Shown here: positions 34,482 through 44,232 of the stretch, in pieces | Layout: each line of letters starts with the position of its first letter | Position numbering within the stretch: the stretch's first letter is position 1 | Assembly (NCBI GenBank): GCA_963575745.1 | Contig: CAUYUJ010020538.1 | Span: 299,133 to 363,132, forward strand | Source of the DNA: Prorocentrum cordatum | Lineage: Eukaryota; Sar; Dinophyceae; Prorocentrales; Prorocentraceae | Direction: 5' to 3' | Length of the DNA stretch: 64,000 nucleotides | The notes under the pieces: model-generated | What the model was told of the DNA's origin: nothing | What the model saw: the letters and a program-made list of their open reading frames with translations, nothing else | Database searches by the model: none | Made by a program: the position numbers and the translations under genes

Positions 34482-35680
34482 AGGATGTCTCAAGCGGGGC
34501 GCTGGTTTCAGCACCCCTAAGGGGAGCCGCCAGGGGTGTTTGCACGGGCTCGTTCGCGGCCATTTTGTGGGGATGTCTCAGGCGGTTTGCTTGTTTCTGG
34601 GCCCAACATCCTTCGCTTGGAGAGCAGATTGTGAGGATGTCTCAGGCGGGGCGCTGGTTTCAGCACCCCTAAGGGGAGCCGCCAGGGGTGTTTGCACGGG
34701 CTCGTTCGCGGCCATTTTGTGGGGATGTCTCAGGCGGTTTGCTTGTTTCTGGGCCCAACATCCTTCGCTTGGAGAGCACATTGTGAGGATGTCTCAGGCG
34801 GGGCGCTGGTTTCAGCACCCCTAAGGGGAGCCGCCAGGGGTGGTTGCACGGGCTCGTTCGCGGCCATTTTGTGGGGATATCTCAGGCGGTTTGCTTGTTT
34901 CCGGGCCCAACATCCTTCGCTTGGAGAGCAGATTGTGAGGATGTCTCAGGCGGGGCGCTGGTTTCAGCACCCCTAAGGGGAGCCGCCAGGGGTGTTTGCA
35001 CGGGCTCGTTCGCGGCCATTTTGTGGGGATGTCTCAGGCGGTTTGCTTGTTTCCGGGCCCAACATCCTTCGCTTGGAGAGCAGATTGTGAGGATGTCTCA
35101 GGCGGGGCGCTGGTTTCAGCACCCCTAAGGGGAGCCGCCAGGGGTGGTTGCACGGGCTCGTTCGCGGCCATTTTGTGGGGATGTCTCAGGCGGTTTGCTT
35201 GTTTCTGGGCCCAACATCCTTCGCTTGGAGAGCAGATTGTGAGGATGTCTCAGGCGGGGCGCTGGTTTCAGCACCCCTAAGGGGAGCCGCCAGGGGTGTT
35301 TGCACGGGCTCGTTCGCGGCCATTTTGTGGGGATGTCTCAGGCGGTTTGCCTGTTTCTGGGCCCAACATCCTTCGCTTGGAGAGCAGATTGTGAGGATGT
35401 CTCAGGCGGGGCGCTGGTTTCAGCACCCCTAAGGGGAGCCGCCAGGGGTGTTTGCACGGGCTCGTTCGCGGCCATTTTGTGGGGATGTCTCAGGCGGTTT
35501 GCTTGTTTCTGGGCCCAACATCCTTCGCTTGGAGAGCAGATTGTGAGGATGTCTCAAGCGGGGCGCTGGTTTGCAGCACCCCTAATGGGGAGCCGCCAGG
35601 GGTGGTTGCACGGGCACGTTCGCGGCCATATTGTGGGGATGTCTCAGGCGGTTCGCTTGTTTCTGGGCTCAACAGGGAGG
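34482..35680 (+). repeat. 152-bp tandem array, about 8 units
   Basis: Each unit has GAGGATGTCTCAGGCGGGGC, GGTTTCAGCACCCCTAAGGG, GAGCCGCCAGGGGTG, GCACGGGCTCGTTCGCGGCC, GGGGATGTCTCAGGCGG and TCCTTCGCTTGGAGAGCAG. Units are nearly identical except the last, which has extra bases and then loses register. The GGATGTCTCAGGCGG phrase occurs twice per unit, so the monomer itself arose by an internal duplication. 94-residue frames recur in every unit as artefacts. Confidence 0.95.
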
Positions 35681-35689
35681 GAAATGACA

Positions 35690-35915
35690 GGAACGAGGAT
35701 GAGGAGGAGGAACAGGAGGAGGAGGAGGAGGCGGGGGATCGTGAGGAAGGGCATGGGGGTGCGGAGGGGGAGGGGGAGCAGGAGGATGAGGAGGAGGAGC
35801 AGGAGCAGGAGAAGGGAGGGGGCGGAGGAACAGGAGGAGGAGGAGGAGGAGGAGGAGGAGGAGGGCGCTTTGCTCGAAGGTCCTTGACGCGAGCAGAACG
35901 TTTGTTCCGAAGTCC

Positions 35916-35950
<35 letters not shown>
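35690..35950. repeat. GAG-rich tract and (AT)n run
   Basis: GAG/GGA repeats run from 35695 to about 35870, then (AT)n at about 35921-35948. Confidence 0.85.
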
Positions 35951-35952
<2 letters not shown>

Positions 35953-36482
35953 TCATAGGGGGTGACTGCGAGGGGGGGGCGGTGGTTGTGTGCGGGGGTC
36001 GTTGGAAATGCTCACCGTGGCACTATCCTCCAACATGACATGCACTTATGGCTTTGTGTGGCTAAACGCTCGTCTTACATATCCCACTGCCAACTACCCT
36101 ACAACATATGCACATGTGGGAAGCTCCAAAGCTACCGCGGGCTGAAAAGGGGAAGGCCTGGCAGCTGAGGAGGGGGGGATGAAGAGAAAGAGGCTCGCAT
36201 TCAACCATACTCAAAGCTCACTCTGACCCATACGCAATCACTCGCATTAGGGGTCACTCGTCTTCGTCGGCCCTGTCGCCCACGTGGACGCGCTATTGTA
36301 GTCGACCGCTCATGAACAGACGCTCGCCACGGCATGACATAAAACATGAGATGCACATATGGGGAGCTCCACGCAGTGAGTAATTCTATTCATTCCAGGT
36401 GACACACCTGCGATCCACCCGCGACCCAAGCCGCGTTCAGTGTACAAATCAAACTTTTCGTCGCCTGCAGCGGGCTGTTGTT
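35951..36482. other. no gene recognised
   Basis: Nothing supported except a fragment of the CGACCCACC-type unit at about 36405-36480. Confidence 0.4.
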
Positions 36483-37050
36483 GAATTCTATACGTTTCGC
36501 GTATCCCCACCAGCCCGTCCAGAAACGACGCCCAGGCGTGTAGAGGGTTGTCCTGAGGGGCTTTTCGGCATCTTGGGTGCCTCGGGGGGGGCCTCTGTGG
36601 GCCGTTCGGGATCCTCTTTGGGGCCTCCTGGGGGCCTCTTGGGGCCTCTTGGGGCCATCTTGGGGCCTTTGGGGGCCTCCTGGGCGCTTCTTGGGGCCTC
36701 CTGGGCGCTTCTTGGGTGCCTCTGGGGGGTCTCTTGGGGGTCTCTTGGGGGCCTCCTGGGGGTTTCTTGGGGGGCCTCGGAGCCATCTTGGAGGAGATCG
36801 ATCAACGAAGGGGGGCTCCCTAATTACAGCCCCCCCCCTCAGGAGCCACGGTCCTCGTGAGGGGTGTCGAATTTTAGCCCTCCCAGGGGTCGATATTGGG
36901 CGCTCCAACGCGCCGCGGAACCCCCTGTCCAGGTCAGTGGTGAGGGGGTAGGGGGAGAGGTAAACCCCTCCCCGAAGGGGAAGAGGGAGGGGTGGAAGAG
37001 GAAACTCGTTAAACCACCGACGCCCAGAGGGCTGGTGGGATTTCTTCCAG
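36483..37050. repeat. dispersed repeat block, copy 2 of 2 (partner 8283-9090)
   Basis: Matches the flanks of 8283-9090 closely. It has its own run of TTGGGGCCTC-like decamers (36610-36760) but lacks the TTGGAGCCATC insert of copy 1. Confidence 0.8.
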
Positions 37051-37384
37051 GTGGAGGTGGAGAGCCCGCGACCCATCCGCGACCCAAACTACGTTCACTG
37101 AACAAACCAAAATTTCGGAGGCCGAGGACGAGGGCGAGGAGGAAAAGGAGGGGGGCCGGAGGGGGACGACGCGAAAGGAGGGAGGAGGAGGGAGAGGAGG
37201 AGGAGGAGGACGACGACGACGGAAAGGAGGAGGGGGGAGGATCGGGATGGGGGAGGAAGAGGAGGAGGAGGAGGAGGAGGAGGAGGAGGAGGAGGAGGAG
37301 GAGGAGGAGGAACAGGAGGAGGAGGAGGAAAATGAGGAACAGGAGGAGTTGGTGGAGGAGGAGGAGGAGGGCGCCATCGACAGC
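37051..37384. repeat. GAG trinucleotide tract ahead of an SL relic
   Basis: GAG/GGA repeats, densest at 37255-37330, end in GAGGGCGCCATCGACAG directly before the SL relic. Confidence 0.85.
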
Positions 37385-37405
37385 CCGTAGCCATTTTGGC
37401 TCAAG
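37385..37405 (+). other. exact spliced-leader relic
   Basis: CCGTAGCCATTTTGG followed by CTCAAG is a perfect match to positions 2-22 of the dinoflagellate spliced leader. It is preceded by an AG (CGACAGC) and followed by CCTCGGCTTG, which may be an older decayed SL tail. It marks the 5' end of a retroposed mRNA whose coding region starts within about 125 bp. Confidence 0.92.
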
Positions 37406-37529
37406 CCTCGGCTTGCCGAAATGCGCTGCGCAATTCACGCAGCCGTTTTGCCCCCGCGCGTCCCGCCGCAGCGCCCGCGTCTGTGGGTAAATTGAGGTGT
37501 TTCCAGTTCCTGTGGACCCGTGCGCTTCC

Positions 37530-38843
37530 ATGTTGTCGCCACTGATGTCTGCTGATCTGGGGCTTTCCATATTTCTAGGTTTGTGTGCAGGTTTTCTGTC
37601 ATTGCCTATAAGAATTGCGATCGTGGCTGCCCAACTTACGATTCATTGCTGCATATCTGGCCTGACTGTCCAGGAATACCCATCTACTGGAGCTGCGGTC
37701 TTGGCGGCGCGAGGTTGGCTCCCACGTCCTCTATTCAGGCTGTCTGTGCAGGTGAACAGGGCAGCTGGCTACGCTAAGCATTCACAGTTCACTCGGTTCT
37801 TTCCTACATTCGGCGGCAGGCGCGTCGAGCGCTCGAAGCTCAAGTCAGAAGCTAAATATTTTGTTCCGTCGGTGCCCGTGGTCATTCGCAGATTTGATGA
37901 GTTGGCGAAGGAGGAATTTGCATCGCATGCAATTCGTTCGTTCCCTAATGATGTGTTGCCAATTCACATGGTAATTCGGTGCACTCCAAATTTGATGCTG
38001 CTCATTCGATTCAGGTTTCTGCATTGGGTATCAGTGCCCCTCGTTTCCAAGGTAGTCCGCGTGGCCGTGCTGCTGCGTTGTGTTTGCCAGATACGGGTGC
38101 GCAGAGGCTCATCGAGGACCAGAACTCGACGATTGCGTTATTACTGGGGCAGCTGGAGCGCTTACAGTGGCAAATCCCTCGACAAACCAGTGTGGATGAC
38201 AGGCTAGGAGATTCTCAGCTCATACAGGAGGCGACGGCCAATATCGGAAGACTGGAAGCTGTCATTCACGAGCATTCCGCCGAAATGGACGCCCGAATCC
38301 GAAGGTTGGCACGGTCTTTGGGGAAGTGCGTCAATGACTCCCTGGATTGTCGGCTGCCTGCAACGCTTGAAAAACCCAGTGGTGGACAGCAACCCGCCAT
38401 TGCTCCGAAGCTGGAGCAGGTTTGTGAAGAGTTGAACTCGTCCCTTGGTTATTCTGTCACACGCCTTGGTGAATCAGTGCGGAATCGCCTGGCTGCCGAA
38501 TGTCAGAATATCAGAGATGAAGTAGATGGGAATATCGCTTCTATCAGACAGGAATTGTGCCGAATGTCTTCTGAGTTTTCGCATGATGTCGCCCGCGAGT
38601 TTCATCCTGGCTTTGCGCATTGCAACGGGCCTCAAATCCAGCGCACTCAATGGCATGCGTGGGAAAGTATGTGGAGGGGATTATGATCGTGCGTTTGTCG
38701 AGTTCCTCTGCTGTGACGGTGCCAAGAAGATCAAGCCAAGCAATGTGGTGCTGGACAGTGGAGTCGCCGACATCAACCTCGCAGCTCTCGCTGCGACAAC
38801 GTCCACGAGTACTTGTGAGGCTGCGCCCCTGCCGCCCCATTAA
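37530..38843 (+). pseudogene. SL-headed gene: hydrophobic N-terminus and coiled-coil ORF, function unknown
   Basis: The first ATG in a long frame after the SL relic is at 37530. It opens a hydrophobic region (about residues 8-45, LGLSIFLGLCAGFLSLPIRI) that could be a membrane anchor. Coding then runs in that frame to about 37970. It resumes in another frame from about 38015 to 38686, with heptad-rich sequence such as LIEDQNSTIALLLGQLERL, LEAVIHEHSAEMDARIRRL and VDGNIASIRQELCRMSSEF, a likely coiled coil. A third frame (to 38843) continues GGDYDRAFVEFLCCDGAKKI. A 44-nt GTAATT...TTCAG segment (37971-38014) would join the first two frames in phase, but that is very short for an intron. Codon use is less GC-biased than around it. 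I do not recognise the family. Confidence 0.5.
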
Positions 38844-39084
38844 AGCTATGAAGAACTCATTGGAGCTACGTGCGAGGGCGCCATCGACAGGGAAGGTGAG
38901 GGCCACGAGGTCCGCAGGCTCGACGCCCGCGTCGCCCGCACCCGCCCCCTCACTTTGATCCGCAACTGCGGGGTGCTACGGTGCCGTTCTTTGCCCGCTA
39001 GGTGAGGATCGGCTACGCGCAGAAGGGGGGTATGGGGGAGGGGGAAAGGCGTCTGCGAAGCACCCATGCCTCTTAGAAGGCGCG

Positions 39085-39190
39085 AGCCTGGTCTATAGAT
39101 GCAGGGTCGGCGCCTTCCAAGAAGCAGCCTCCTTCTCAGAAGCCGCCCCCCCTCCCCCTAGCCCCTTGTGCTCGCCGCCAAGAGGGAGGA
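39085..39190 (+). repeat. tail of the microsatellite-carrying element, extra copy
   Basis: Matches 22555-22650: GGCGCCTTCCAAGAAGCAGC, CCTTCTCAGAAG, CCCCCTAGCCCCTTGTGC and CGCCGCCA. Confidence 0.65.
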
Positions 39191-39214
39191 GGGAGGGAAG
39201 TTCGTGGCGAGCCA

Positions 39215-39493
39215 GCATCGTTTAACCGACCCGTATCCTTATTCGTGGATGTATGGTCCATGGTCTGGCCCTCCCCCCCCTCATGCTGATGGCATCGGTC
39301 CACCCCCCTCCGCGCGATGCTCCCCCACTGTGGGTGTGGTGTGGTGAGGTCGTCGTCGTCGCCGCCGCCGCCGTTGTCGTCGTCGGGGAGCTCCGGAGGC
39401 CGCCGCCGCCGCCACCGCTGCTGCCGCCGCCGTCGTCGTCGTCGTCGTCGCCGCCGTCGTCGTCGTCGTCGTCGCTGCCGTTTTCGTCGCCGC

Positions 39494-39543
<50 letters not shown>

Positions 39544-39602
39544 CCGGCGCCGGCGCCATCGTCGTCGTTCTCGCCGTCGCCGTCGTCGTCGTCGTCGTCG
39601 TG

Positions 39603-39652
<50 letters not shown>

Positions 39653-40205
39653 CGTGGTCGTCGCCGCCGCCGTCGTTGTCGTCGTCGTCGTCGTCGTCAT
39701 CGTCGTCGCCGTCGCCGTCGTCGCCGTCGTCGTCGCCGTCGTCGTCGTCGTCGCCGTCGTCGTCCCCCCCCATCCCATCAGTGGGAAGGAGCCCGAGGGA
39801 CCCTGTCCCATCTGGGGGGGGGGGCCGTGGGCCCGGAGCCCGGGATCATATATCCCTTGCAGCCCAAAGGAAACAGCTCATATTCCCATCTCGGGGGGTA
39901 AATCGGCAAGTGGGGCCCAGGCCACGCCCATGGAAATAGGGCTCAGCCAGGAGAAGGGAGTTGGGGAGAGGAGGGAGGAGGAGAGGAGTTGGTGTCGCGC
40001 CCGAAAGGGCAGCGCGAGGGGGGCGGCCTTCTAAGAAGGCCGGGGGGTTTCTGAGAAGGATGGGGTCTCCTTAGAGAAGCCCTCTAAGGCCTCTTTCAGA
40101 AACCTCCAGGCCCTTCTAAGAAGGCCCCTGCCTTCCAAGAGGCGTGCCGCCTTCTCAGAAGGCCAATCCCCTCGCGCCACACCCCCTTGTGCGCGCCGCG
40201 GAGGG
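39215..40205 (+). repeat. microsatellite-carrying dispersed element, copy 2, with ~430-bp CGT/CGC array
   Basis: CATCGTTTAACC (39218) is followed by a mixed (CGT/CGC)n array (39345-39770), then CCCATCTCGGGGGG, GTGGGGCCCAGGCCACGCC, several CCTTCTNAGAAGG palindromes (40028-40165) and a GTGCGCGCCGCGG end. The poly-Ser, poly-Asp, poly-Arg and poly-Val frames here are artefacts of the trinucleotide run. Confidence 0.75.
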
Positions 40206-40439
40206 GAGGGAACCCAGGAGCGCGGGGCAACAGGCGAAGGAGTGGCAGGACTGTGTAAAAGAGTGTACAGATTGGGAGGTCCGAGCAGATTGCGGGGAGG
40301 AGTGGGAGGAGGAGGTCCGCGGGGCCCCCCCCTGGGTAACGCGTGTTACCCCCAGTGGATACAAGAACGACCTCCGTAATTTCGTCTTTAGAATGCTTTA
40401 GCGTCGATTAGTGTCTGTTAGTCAATGAACTGGTGCCCA

Positions 40440-40530
40440 TTTAGCGTCGATCTATCGTCGGTTAGCGTAGGTCAGCGTCGGTTCGCGAGAGCCAGCAATA
40501 TGGCACTTGATGCTCCCATGAGCTGCCCCC
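40440..40530 (+). repeat. GCGTCGATT...AGAGCCA dispersed repeat, copy
   Basis: AGCGTCGATC, GTCAGCGTCGG, TTCGCGAGAGCCAGCAA, then TGCTCCCATGAGCTGCC. Same order as 10665-10755 and 43830-43935. Confidence 0.6.
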
Positions 40531-40570
40531 TCTCGAAGAACAAGAAACGGGGGCATCACATTTTCTTGGG

Positions 40571-40692
40571 AGGTCCGCACGGATCTCTTGGATCGGCGCT
40601 GGGCCCCCTGGCGGCGCTTCCGGCGCCTACCAAGGCGTCCTGCCAGGGAGGGGGGTCCAGTGCCGATCCGAGAAATGTTGCGTGGACTTTCG
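40571..40692. repeat. small foldback element, family of 43179-43329
   Basis: AGGTCCGCACGGATCTCTTG...GATCGGCGCTGGGCCCCC faces GGGGGGTCCAGTGCCGATCC...GAGAAATG...CGTGGACTTT as an imperfect inverted repeat. Confidence 0.6.
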
Positions 40693-41037
40693 AGAAATGG
40701 TGTTATCGCAGTGATTGTTTCTCTGTTTCGCACCGTCCTTCCTACCCCCTTCATTCCCATCCCCCCAACCCCTCTCCCCGGAGCAACGTTGGACCCAGGA
40801 CGCCCTCGGAGATTCAGCAGCTTCACCGGGCGAGCCAGGATAAGGATCCGGCATGCAGGCGAGGGATGCGAACAGGAGAGCGCACGGGGGCACGTGAGTT
40901 CCAGGCATCTGTTGCCATGACTTCTCGTGACATGGGTGCCCAGGTTTCTCGTCCCCTTCCAGGCGGCCAGACTTCTCGTCCTGGGGCCGTTCATGGCAGC
41001 CACGGGCCCGATACCCGCCGTCACGCTTATTCTTAGC

Positions 41038-41160
41038 ATCTTTCGGACGTGTGTTTTTCTTCCTCGGCCAGAACCATCGAGGAGGATGTTGGATCATCTT
41101 GCGAGAGAAAAGCGTGCACGAAGTCGGAGAATGCAAGCGGAATGGACGTCCGAGCGATGG
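41038..41160. mobile_element. MITE-like element, copy 2
   Basis: CATCTTTCGGACGTGTG at the left and ATGGACGTCCGAGCGATGG at the right form the terminal inverted repeats. The interior contains CCAGAACCATCGAGGA and AGCGGAATGGACG as in 32548-32669. Confidence 0.6.
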
Positions 41161-41442
41161 CAAGTGTTTCGTCACAGAGAGGTCTGGGCAGGAGGTGGTC
41201 ATGAGGCCGCCTGCAGGCATGCGCCGCCATGCACGCGGGGCGCCGCAGGCCGAGAGACAGCAGCAGCTTGTTGCCGTGCGGACCGCGGAGCGTTCCGCGG
41301 CTGACGCTCTCTTGGCAGGGCCTCACTCCAGGCTTTCCGAAGCACTTGGCAGGCAGGCGTGCCCGCGCCCCCCTCCTCCCCTTCCCCCTCCCCCGTGGAG
41401 TAAATCTTGGCTGTTTTGGGCGCCTGTTCCAAGCAGGTGGGG

Positions 41443-41483
41443 TCTGCTTAGTGCGACTGTTGTAAACAGTCGCACTAAGCAGA
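41443..41483. repeat. perfect 19-bp inverted repeat with 3-nt loop
   Basis: TCTGCTTAGTGCGACTGTT, then GTA, then AACAGTCGCACTAAGCAGA. The arms are exact complements and would form a stable hairpin or cruciform. It lies outside any supported gene. Confidence 0.95.
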
Positions 41484-41764
41484 GGTCCAGAGCCAGATCC
41501 CCCCTCCCCCCATCCCCTTCTACCCAATGTTGAAACGCCGAGAAAAACAAAACGATAGAACACGTTCATGTGTGAAGACAACACGGGTTCCGTATCCGTA
41601 TCGACGGCACCACGGTCGTGGCTTTTGGTTCGCGAGCTTTTGAGCACGGGGAGTTGCTTCACGGGTGCCCCGCGCGGAATCTGCCCATGAGACCGCAGAG
41701 CCACGGGGTTGCGCCCCAGAATCCAGACCATGAGGGCGTGGATGTGATCATGTGCGTCGCTCGC

Positions 41765-42010
41765 GAACGGGGTACGCAGGAGAAGGAGGAGGAGGATGCG
41801 GCGGAGGAGGAGGAGGAGCAGGAGCAGGAGCAGGAGGAACAGCAGGAGGAGGAGGGGGACCATGAGAAGAAGGAGGAGGCGGAGGAGGCGGAGAAGGCGG
41901 AGAAGGAGGAGGCGGCGGAGGAGGAGGAGGTGGAGGACCATGAGGAGGAGGAGGCGGAGGACGAGGAGGAGGAGGAGGAGGAGGAGGAGCAGGAGGGGGA
42001 GGAGGCGGGT
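41765..42010 (+). repeat. GAG/GCG trinucleotide tract
   Basis: GAGGAG, GAGCAG and GAGGCG triplets run for about 245 bp. Poly-Glu, poly-Arg, poly-Ser and poly-Pro frames follow from it. Confidence 0.9.
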
Positions 42011-42363
42011 GGGCGGCCGCACCTGCCACGAGGCGCCGCTGCCTCTGGAGACAGCGGGTCTTCCTCCTCGGGCACCGCGACGCTCCGCGAGACCCTGGAC
42101 AGCGCCATGGACCTGTGGCGCAAGGCCCCTGCCCCCTCTGGAGAAGGACTGCGTTGTTGGCCCCCCCCTGGGCTGAGACCACAGTGGCTCTAGCCTGACA
42201 CTTCCTCGCCGCCGTCGCCGCGTCGTCGTGGCGTCCTGGTGGCGCCGTCGTGTCGTCGGCCCTGGCGCTCTGGGCATCATCCTGGCGCCTGTCGCTCGGC
42301 GCCCGCCCCGCTTGCCGTCCACCTGCACCTGCCCTGGCCAGGCCAAGTCGCCCGAGAAGGGAG

Positions 42364-42970
42364 GAGCTGCACGAGCATATCACACTCGCATCGGATGCAA
42401 CTCCTGGGAGGTCAAATTCTGATGTTGTCCTGGTCCGAAATCCGGCTGAATCGGGCTTAATCCCGGTTAATCCGGCTTGATCCCGTTGAATCCCGATCTT
42501 AATCCGGCTTAATCCGAGGCCCATTCTGGCGCAGCAGCCCCTTTGAGAATCGGGGAGGGACAGACCTCCTGCCCTGACATGTCGATTAACGAATTGGCCG
42601 TTTTCGGTTCGCGAGAGGGCGTCGCGGCCGTCATTTTTGCGGGTCCAGGTCCGTTGGTCTCAGTCCCAGGCCTATTTCATTGAAGGGAGGTTTACTAAAG
42701 GGAGGTTTGTCCACCGCCGAGAGAAGGAAAGAGCTGCACGAGCATATCACACTCGCAGGTCGGCGCGAGTTTCTTTGATGGGCGCTGGACCCCCCTCAAG
42801 GGTCAAGGGGTTACGGGTCGAGGGTCAAGGGGGCAAGGGTCCAGAGGCAAGGGTCAAGGGGTCGAGGGCTGAGGGGTCAACCCATGGTCCATGGTTCAAG
42901 GAGTCTGCCCCTTTAAGGGTCAAGGGGGGAGTCCAGGGGGTCAAGGATCAAGTGGTCAGGCCTGTGTGCC
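42364..42970 (+). repeat. short minisatellites and a 26-bp direct repeat
   Basis: AGCTGCACGAGCATATCACA with CTCGCA occurs at 42366 and again at about 42731. AATCCGGCTT-like decamers occupy 42438-42512, and GGGTCAAGG-like units 42795-42955. No gene was seen. Confidence 0.7.
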
Positions 42971-43178
42971 CACGAACAGGCGGCCGCTGAGAGCACAGGC
43001 GGGCGAAAACGAGCAGGCGCTCATGCGGTGAAGAGCACACCTTGTCATACAATGTCAGGAATGCGTGTCGTTGGCTGCTACTCTCCAGTCACCCATCCCA
43101 TACTCGTCGCAGGAGCACTGAGCATGAGATTCCCACTTTCGAAGAGGCACAGCAACTGCCTGAACATAAATTGCTCGC

Positions 43179-43329
43179 AGGTCCGCGCGGATAAATCGGC
43201 CGGGTCGCTAGATCCCCCTGGCGCGCTCCACGCGCCGCCCCTGACGCTTCGCGCTCTGGGGCTGCCCTTGGCGCGCTCCGCGCGCCAGGGAGTGGATCCA
43301 GCTCCGACGCGAAAAGTCCGCGCGGACCT
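43179..43329. mobile_element. foldback element with AGGTCCGCGCGGA termini
   Basis: The left end AGGTCCGCGCGGA and the right end TCCGCGCGGACCT are perfect complements. Pairing continues with gaps through GATCCCCCTGGCGCGCTCC against CGCGCGCCAGGGAGTGGATC. The length is 151 bp. A single left arm (AGGTCGGCGCGAGTTTC, GGGCGCTGGACCCCCC) lies at about 42756-42796. Non-coding. Confidence 0.7.
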
Positions 43330-43344
43330 CCGACAGCTTACGCT

Positions 43345-43829
43345 TACCCTGTGTGGTCCTCTTCCACCCCTGCCCCTTGCAGAGCGCCGGCGCCCCAGAA
43401 TTCGGGCGCCACCCAAGACATCGCGACGGTCTCCGTAGCCAGGTTGGCCTCGAGGGCTCCTCGACGCCCACCCCTCTCCTCAGAGCGGGGCCGCCGCGGC
43501 TCCGCGACGCCGCGGCGGCCGCCGAGAAGCCGCCGCAGCCGGGATGCCCCGCGGCGGCCCGCGCGCCGCGGCGGCGCCTGGCCCCGCGGCCGGCCGGTCG
43601 GCGCGGTGGGGCGGCTCTGCGCGCGGTCGCCTGCTGGCGCTGATGGCGCCGCTGGCCCTGGCGCGGGGGGCGCCACAGGCGCCGAGGCCTCGCAGGCCGG
43701 CGGCCACTGGCCTCGCAGGCCGAGTCTTGGTGGCCAGTCCCGGGGAGCCTCGTGTGTCCTCGTGAGTCCGTCTTTGGAAGGCGCCAGCGTGCGCCGGCGT
43801 CTTGCAAAACATGGGGAAGCGCCGACCTA
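43345..43829. other. no gene recognised; GC-rich
   Basis: Frames on both strands are Ala/Arg/Pro-rich without domains. Confidence 0.4.
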
Positions 43830-43935
43830 GCGTCAAGGAGCGTCGATTTAGCGTCGGCCAGCCTCGGTCAGCATCGGTCAGCGTCGACGTCGCAAGAGCC
43901 AGCAAGGTGGCATGGGAGGCCTTCAGGAGTTGCCA
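43830..43935 (+). repeat. GCGTCGATT...AGAGCCA dispersed repeat, copy abutting an exon
   Basis: AGCGTCGATTTAGCGTCGG, GGTCAGCGTCG, GCAAGAGCCAGCAAGG, GGGAGGCCTTCAGGAG and TTGCCAG. The repeat runs straight into the coding exon at about 43936, so the ATG at 43811 inside it is unlikely to be a real start. Confidence 0.65.
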
Positions 43936-44232
43936 GGGCTGCGGGGGCGTGGGCACGCTGAACGTCAAGACGGGCGAGGTTGAGGGCTGGCGATGCGGAG
44001 CGCTGCAGGAGAAAGACTGCAACAACTCGTTGCTCACGAATTGCAGCGTGTCTTACTGGCCGATCAACTGCCAGAGCCCCTGCCCCTTCCTTGTGGAGGA
44101 CCCCGCCGCTTCGTGCTTCTTCAAGCGCGTCGCGGTGGCCACTTGTTCCGAGGTTGAGCCCCAGTTGCCTTTCCCAGACGCCACCTTCAAGGACCACGCG
44201 ATGTGCTCTGGAGTGATTGGGGACAGACAGAG
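43936..44232 (+). CDS. Cys-rich exon ending in a splice donor, function unknown
   Basis: Well-formed coding sequence with ten or more Cys: CQGCGGVG, GWRCGALQEKDCNNS, NCSVSYWPINCQSPCPF, ASCFFKRVAVATC, DHAMCSG. NCS and NNS sequons and the Cys density suggest a secreted or luminal protein. The frame ends at CAGAG/GTGAGG (donor at 44233), so the exon is not the last. The upstream boundary is probably an acceptor in the adjoining repeat (TTCAG or GCCAG). It may be the first visible exon of the esterase-like locus that follows, or an unrelated gene. I do not recognise the domain. Confidence 0.5.

Noticed and set aside
34118-34824. 352-residue ORF with TQTYSYSD repeats
   Set aside because: The frame follows the 16-bp minisatellite and then the 152-bp array; no independent coding signal.
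39222-39939. Poly-Asp, poly-Ser, poly-Arg and poly-Val proteins
   Set aside because: They are translations of one CGT/CGC trinucleotide run in different frames.
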